63,452 nucleotides of DNA from JAKFYM01 sp964416595. Lineage in GTDB: Bacteria; Bdellovibrionota; UBA1018; CAIPTA01. This document shows, piece by piece, positions 60,348 to 63,452 of this stretch. Made by a program: the position numbers and the translations under genes. Location: positions 1 through 63,452 of the forward strand of contig CAYQES010000018.1 in NCBI GenBank assembly GCA_964416595.1, in the 5' to 3' direction. The notes under the pieces were generated by a model. It saw only the letters and a list, made by a program, of their open reading frames with translations, was not told the origin of the DNA and did no database searches. Numbering within the stretch: the first letter of the stretch is position 1; each line of letters opens with the position of its first letter.

Positions 60348-60875
60348 ATGGCAATATTGGAAATTCTCACCTATCCTGACCCTCGCCTCGCGCAAGTAAG
60401 TAAACCGGTTACGGAATTCGGCACAACCTTGCAAAAAATTTGCGACGATATGTTGGAAACGATGTACGAAGCCCCGGGCGTTGGTTTGGCTGCCCCACAA
60501 GTAAATATTCATAAGCAACTTGTAGTGATCGATATTGAATATGAATCTTCCGAAGATGAGCCGCCGGTGCTCAGTAATAAAAACCCACTCATTTTAGTGA
60601 ATCCTAAAATTATTTCCCGGGAAGGCGAACAAATCTGCAAAGAGGGTTGCTTAAGTGTTCCTGGAGAATACGAAGAGGTAGTGCGTGCAGAAAAAGTGGT
60701 GGTGGAATACCAGGATGTAAATGGCAATCCCCACACCTTGGAGGCGGAAGGCTACTTGGCCGTGGCTGTACAGCATGAATTGGATCATTTGGATGGTCGC
60801 CTCTTCATCGATCGCTTAAGCATGATGAAAAGTAGATCCATCAAACGCCGCCTGAAAAAGGAATTGGAGCGGTGA
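60348..60875 (+). CDS. def: Peptide deformylase
   Basis: 175 residues. Removes formyl from nascent Met. All three metal-site motifs are intact: GVGLAAPQ, EGCLS (metal Cys) and QHELDH. The stop overlaps the fmt start (GTGA). Length normal. Confidence 0.96.
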   Translation: MAILEILTYPDPRLAQVSKPVTEFGTTLQKICDDMLETMYEAPGVGLAAPQVNIHKQLVVIDIEYESSEDEPPVLSNKNPLILVNPKIISREGEQICKEGCLSVPGEYEEVVRAEKVVVEYQDVNGNPHTLEAEGYLAVAVQHELDHLDGRLFIDRLSMMKSRSIKRRLKKELER

Positions 60876-61810
60876 AATGTGTGTTTCTAGGAAGCCCGAT
60901 TTTTGCGGTGGCTTCACTAGAAGCCCTGCTTGCATCTAAGCACCAAGTGCTGGGAGTAATCACCCAGCCCGATCGCCCGGCAGGTCGGGGTTTAAAGTTA
61001 GAGCCCCCCGCCGTAAAGGTGGTGGCACAAAAGCACAACCTTCCCCTGATCCAACCAGAAAAAGTTAATTGCCAAGAGGTATATGGTTTTCTCGAACAGC
61101 TGAAGCCCGATATTCTCACCGTAGTGGCTTACGGTGGTTTTTTGGGGGAAAAATTATTGCATTTTTGTCCCTATCCACCAGTGAATGTGCACCCTTCACT
61201 TTTGCCTGATTTAAGAGGAGCCGCTCCTATGCAATGGGCCCTGCTTAAGGGTTACAAAGAAACCGGCGTTTCCACCCAATTCATGGTGAAAGAAATGGAC
61301 GCAGGCGACATCCTGTTACAAGTCACAGTGCCAATTGCCCCAGAAGAAAACGGCCAAGAACTGCAAGAACGATTAAAGGTGATTGGTGGGGATTTATTGG
61401 TAAAAACCCTTGATGGTCTAGAGGGCGGCGTGATTCAACCCCGCCCGCAACATGGCCATCTGGCTACCCTGGCGCCCCTCCTTACCAAAGAACATGGGCT
61501 AGTGCGTTTTCCCGCAGAATCGGCTCCCTCGATCCACAATAAAATCCGCGGGCTTTTTCCTTGGCCCGGCGCTTACACTTTCTTTCAAAAGAAGCGCCTG
61601 AAGCTTTTACGCTCTAAGTTGAGCGATCTATCCCCCCGGGGAGCCCCTGGCACCTTCTGGTTTGCCAATGAGCGTTTATACGTCAACTGCCTGGAGAGCG
61701 TTTTAGAATTACTAGAAGTGCAACCAGAAGGGAAAACCCGCGTATTGCCCAAGGAATTTGAGAATGGTATCCAATCCCTACCCCACCAATTCGACTCGGA
61801 GATCCCATGA
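60872..61810 (+). CDS. fmt: Methionyl-tRNA formyltransferase
   Basis: 312 residues from a GTG overlapping def. Formylates initiator Met-tRNA. FLGSPIFAVASLEAL start, NVHPSLLPDLRGAAPMQWAL (formyl-THF site with His and the SLLP motif) and MDAGDILLQ are typical; a smaller C-terminal OB-like domain follows. Def and Fmt act in opposite directions on the same formyl group and commonly share an operon. Overlaps rpe. Confidence 0.95.
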   Translation: MKCVFLGSPIFAVASLEALLASKHQVLGVITQPDRPAGRGLKLEPPAVKVVAQKHNLPLIQPEKVNCQEVYGFLEQLKPDILTVVAYGGFLGEKLLHFCPYPPVNVHPSLLPDLRGAAPMQWALLKGYKETGVSTQFMVKEMDAGDILLQVTVPIAPEENGQELQERLKVIGGDLLVKTLDGLEGGVIQPRPQHGHLATLAPLLTKEHGLVRFPAESAPSIHNKIRGLFPWPGAYTFFQKKRLKLLRSKLSDLSPRGAPGTFWFANERLYVNCLESVLELLEVQPEGKTRVLPKEFENGIQSLPHQFDSEIP

Positions 61811-62472
61811 ACAAGCGTCCATTGATCGCGCCCAGCATTCTCTCCGCCGATTTCTCCCGCTTAGGAGAAGAAGTAAAAGCCGTAACGAAGGCCGGAGCCG
61901 ATTGGATCCATGTGGATGTAATGGATGGCCACTTCGTGCCCAATATCACGATCGGCCCCGTGGTTTTGCAATCCTTGGTGAAATTAAATCCTCCACCCCT
62001 AGATGTGCACTTGATGATCTCGGAGCCAGAAAAATATATCGATGCCTTTGCAAAGGCCGGCGCAAATTATCTTACTGTGCATGTGGAAGCCTGTGCCCAC
62101 TTGCATCGTGTGCTCCAACAAATTCAAGCGGCTGGTGTAAAGGCCGGAGTGGTGATCAATCCCGCAACCCCCGTGGAAAGTTTGCACCATGTTTTGGGCT
62201 TAGTGGATTTGGTTCTGCTCATGAGTGTAAATCCCGGTTTTGGCGGCCAATCCTTCATTCCCGATGTTTTGCAAAAGTGCCGAGATCTGGCTGAAAAAAG
62301 AAAAACTGAAGGCCACACCTTCCTCATTGAAGTAGACGGTGGCATCAATGATAAAAATGCCGGTGATCTTATTCAAGCCGGAGCCGATGTGCTGGTGGCT
62401 GGCAGTTATATTTTTGGCTCTAAAGATTATCAATCCGCCATTCAGGCATTGCGCGCGGGAAAAAAGAAATGA
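61807..62472 (+). CDS. rpe: Ribulose-phosphate 3-epimerase
   Basis: 221 residues, ATGA overlap with fmt. Interconverts ribulose-5-P and xylulose-5-P. TIM barrel with APSILSADFSRLGEE, HVDVMDGHFVPN (metal His and Asp), DVHLMI, MSVNPGFGGQ and EVDGGI, all as expected. Overlaps hutH by four bases. Confidence 0.95.
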   Translation: MNKRPLIAPSILSADFSRLGEEVKAVTKAGADWIHVDVMDGHFVPNITIGPVVLQSLVKLNPPPLDVHLMISEPEKYIDAFAKAGANYLTVHVEACAHLHRVLQQIQAAGVKAGVVINPATPVESLHHVLGLVDLVLLMSVNPGFGGQSFIPDVLQKCRDLAEKRKTEGHTFLIEVDGGINDKNAGDLIQAGADVLVAGSYIFGSKDYQSAIQALRAGKKK

Positions 62473-63452
62473 AAGAACTTGTAATCGACGGTGGATCCCT
62501 CAATTTAAAAAAAGTTTGGGCTTGGTCCCATGGTGGAGAGGGAAAATTACGCCTTTCTGATAAGGCGAAAAAAAGAATCAAAGAAGCCCAGGGCTATGTG
62601 GGCAAACTAGCCACTGGAAAAAAAGCGGTATATGGAGTGAACACAGGCTTCGGACTTTTAAGCGACGTAAAAATTCCCAAAGAAAAATTAGCCCAGCTGC
62701 AAGTGAACTTAATTCGCTCCCATGCGGTGGGTGTGGGGCCGGCTCTTTCTCTTCCTGAAGCACGGGCCGCACTCTTATTGCGCACCAACACTCTGGCCAA
62801 AGGATATTCTGGTGTGTCTTTGGCGCTAGTAGAAAAGTTAGTGCAAATCCAAAATGCCGGTATCGTACCCTGGATTCCTGAGCAAGGCAGTGTAGGCGCC
62901 TGCGGAGATCTTGCCCCGCTCGCGCATATGGCCCTCGTGGTGATTGGTGAAGGAAGAGCCTGGTACCAAGGCCACTGGATGGATGGCGCCAAGGCCCTAA
63001 AAAAAGCAGGCGTAAAACCGCACACCCTAGGAGCAAAAGAAGGCTTGGGACTAATCAATGGCACCCAGGTGATGACAGCCATCGGCTCCCTTGTGCTCTC
63101 GGAGAGTTTGGCTTTGGCTAAAACTGCCGATATCGCTGGCGCTTTAAGTTTAGAATCTTTCCGTGGAACCGTAAAAGCCTTCTCCAAGGAAATTCATATG
63201 GTGCGCCCCCATCCGGAACAAATTTCCGTGGCCGCCAATTTACGAAAATTGATTGGCAACAGCGCCCTCGCCCAAAGCCATAAAGACTGCGGAAAAGTAC
63301 AAGATCCCTACAGCTTCCGTTGTATGCCTCAAGTGCATGGGGCCGCCCGCCGCTTTTTGTGGAATTGCATTGATATCCTAGAAACAGAAATGAATTCCGC
63401 CACCGATAACCCGTTGGTGTTTTTGCCCGCAGATATGCGCAAAAAAGGCTCG
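62469..63452 (+). CDS. hutH: Histidine ammonia-lyase, N-terminal part (runs off the window)
   Basis: 328 of about 510 residues are present. Deaminates histidine to urocanate using an MIO group made from a tripeptide. YGVNTGFG (catalytic Tyr55), RSHAVGVG, GLINGTQVM and TDNPLVF are classic. The cofactor triad, normally Ala-Ser-Gly, is Ala144-Cys145-Gly146 (codon TGC at 62901-62903). Substrate could be another aromatic amino acid, but the sequence resembles HutH most. It overlaps rpe (ATGA) and no other hut gene is in the window. Confidence 0.88.
   Translation, partial: MKELVIDGGSLNLKKVWAWSHGGEGKLRLSDKAKKRIKEAQGYVGKLATGKKAVYGVNTGFGLLSDVKIPKEKLAQLQVNLIRSHAVGVGPALSLPEARAALLLRTNTLAKGYSGVSLALVEKLVQIQNAGIVPWIPEQGSVGACGDLAPLAHMALVVIGEGRAWYQGHWMDGAKALKKAGVKPHTLGAKEGLGLINGTQVMTAIGSLVLSESLALAKTADIAGALSLESFRGTVKAFSKEIHMVRPHPEQISVAANLRKLIGNSALAQSHKDCGKVQDPYSFRCMPQVHGAARRFLWNCIDILETEMNSATDNPLVFLPADMRKKGS

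Noticed and set aside
1..63452. CRISPR array, prophage, insertion sequence or integron
   Set aside because: No regular direct repeats, no transposase, integrase or phage structural gene was seen on either strand.

Overview
The window looks like chromosomal DNA of a Gram-negative, flagellated bacterium of the Bdellovibrionota (Bdellovibrio-like) lineage. This is an inference. It rests on tandem flagellins starting MGLRIATN, lipid A and outer-membrane functions (lpxH, rfaE2, an LptF/G permease, porin-like barrels), many small lipoproteins and secreted proteins, and a dense housekeeping layout. Base composition is near 50% GC. I found no tRNA or rRNA gene, CRISPR array, insertion sequence or prophage.

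Layout. 1-3.2 kb (+): end of a peptide-binding protein, then rsmE, an RDD membrane protein, rfaE2 and meaB, closed by a terminator. 3.2-5.7 kb: rlmI and a CCA-adding/poly(A) polymerase gene, divergent with start codons back to back. 6.0-11.4 kb: a secreted endonuclease I, then an RqcH/NFACT gene divergent from mutS2-rlmE (ribosome quality control and rRNA modification). 11.4-20 kb: a parvulin, a QEGLA/DUF1704 metallopeptidase, a penicillin-binding protein with an SGNH protein, a small Cys-rich protein, tatC, a cyclophilin, lpxH and small lipoproteins, including a 23-residue hydrophobic peptide coupled to one of them. 20-22.2 kb: two flagellin genes, each with a sigma-28-like promoter. 22.4-31.2 kb: membrane and lipoprotein genes of unknown role, the rpmE-prfA-prmC-murA set, a 25-bp inverted repeat, rho and a hydrolase. 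31.2-38.5 kb: DUF4340 and PilZ-like proteins, a class A PBP, a porin-like protein and a large periplasmic protein.

38.8-46.1 kb is the main accessory island: an amino-acid dehydrogenase, kdd, kamD and kamE, then a MoxR-type AAA+ ATPase and a VWA protein translationally tied to them, then kce. These are the middle steps of lysine (beta-lysine) fermentation. The MoxR/VWA pair sits where a repair chaperone for the B12-dependent aminomutase would be expected, and is the best candidate here for an undescribed system.

46-52 kb: a pseudo-receiver/TPR protein, and a CHASE2 histidine kinase and NtrC-type regulator preceded by a near-perfect sigma-54 promoter and followed by lspA-lgt. 52-63.5 kb: envelope proteins, galU, priA, a CFI-box protein, lepB, an LptF/G permease and a def-fmt-rpe-hutH overlap operon. 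hutH runs off the window and carries Ala-Cys-Gly in place of the usual Ala-Ser-Gly cofactor triad.
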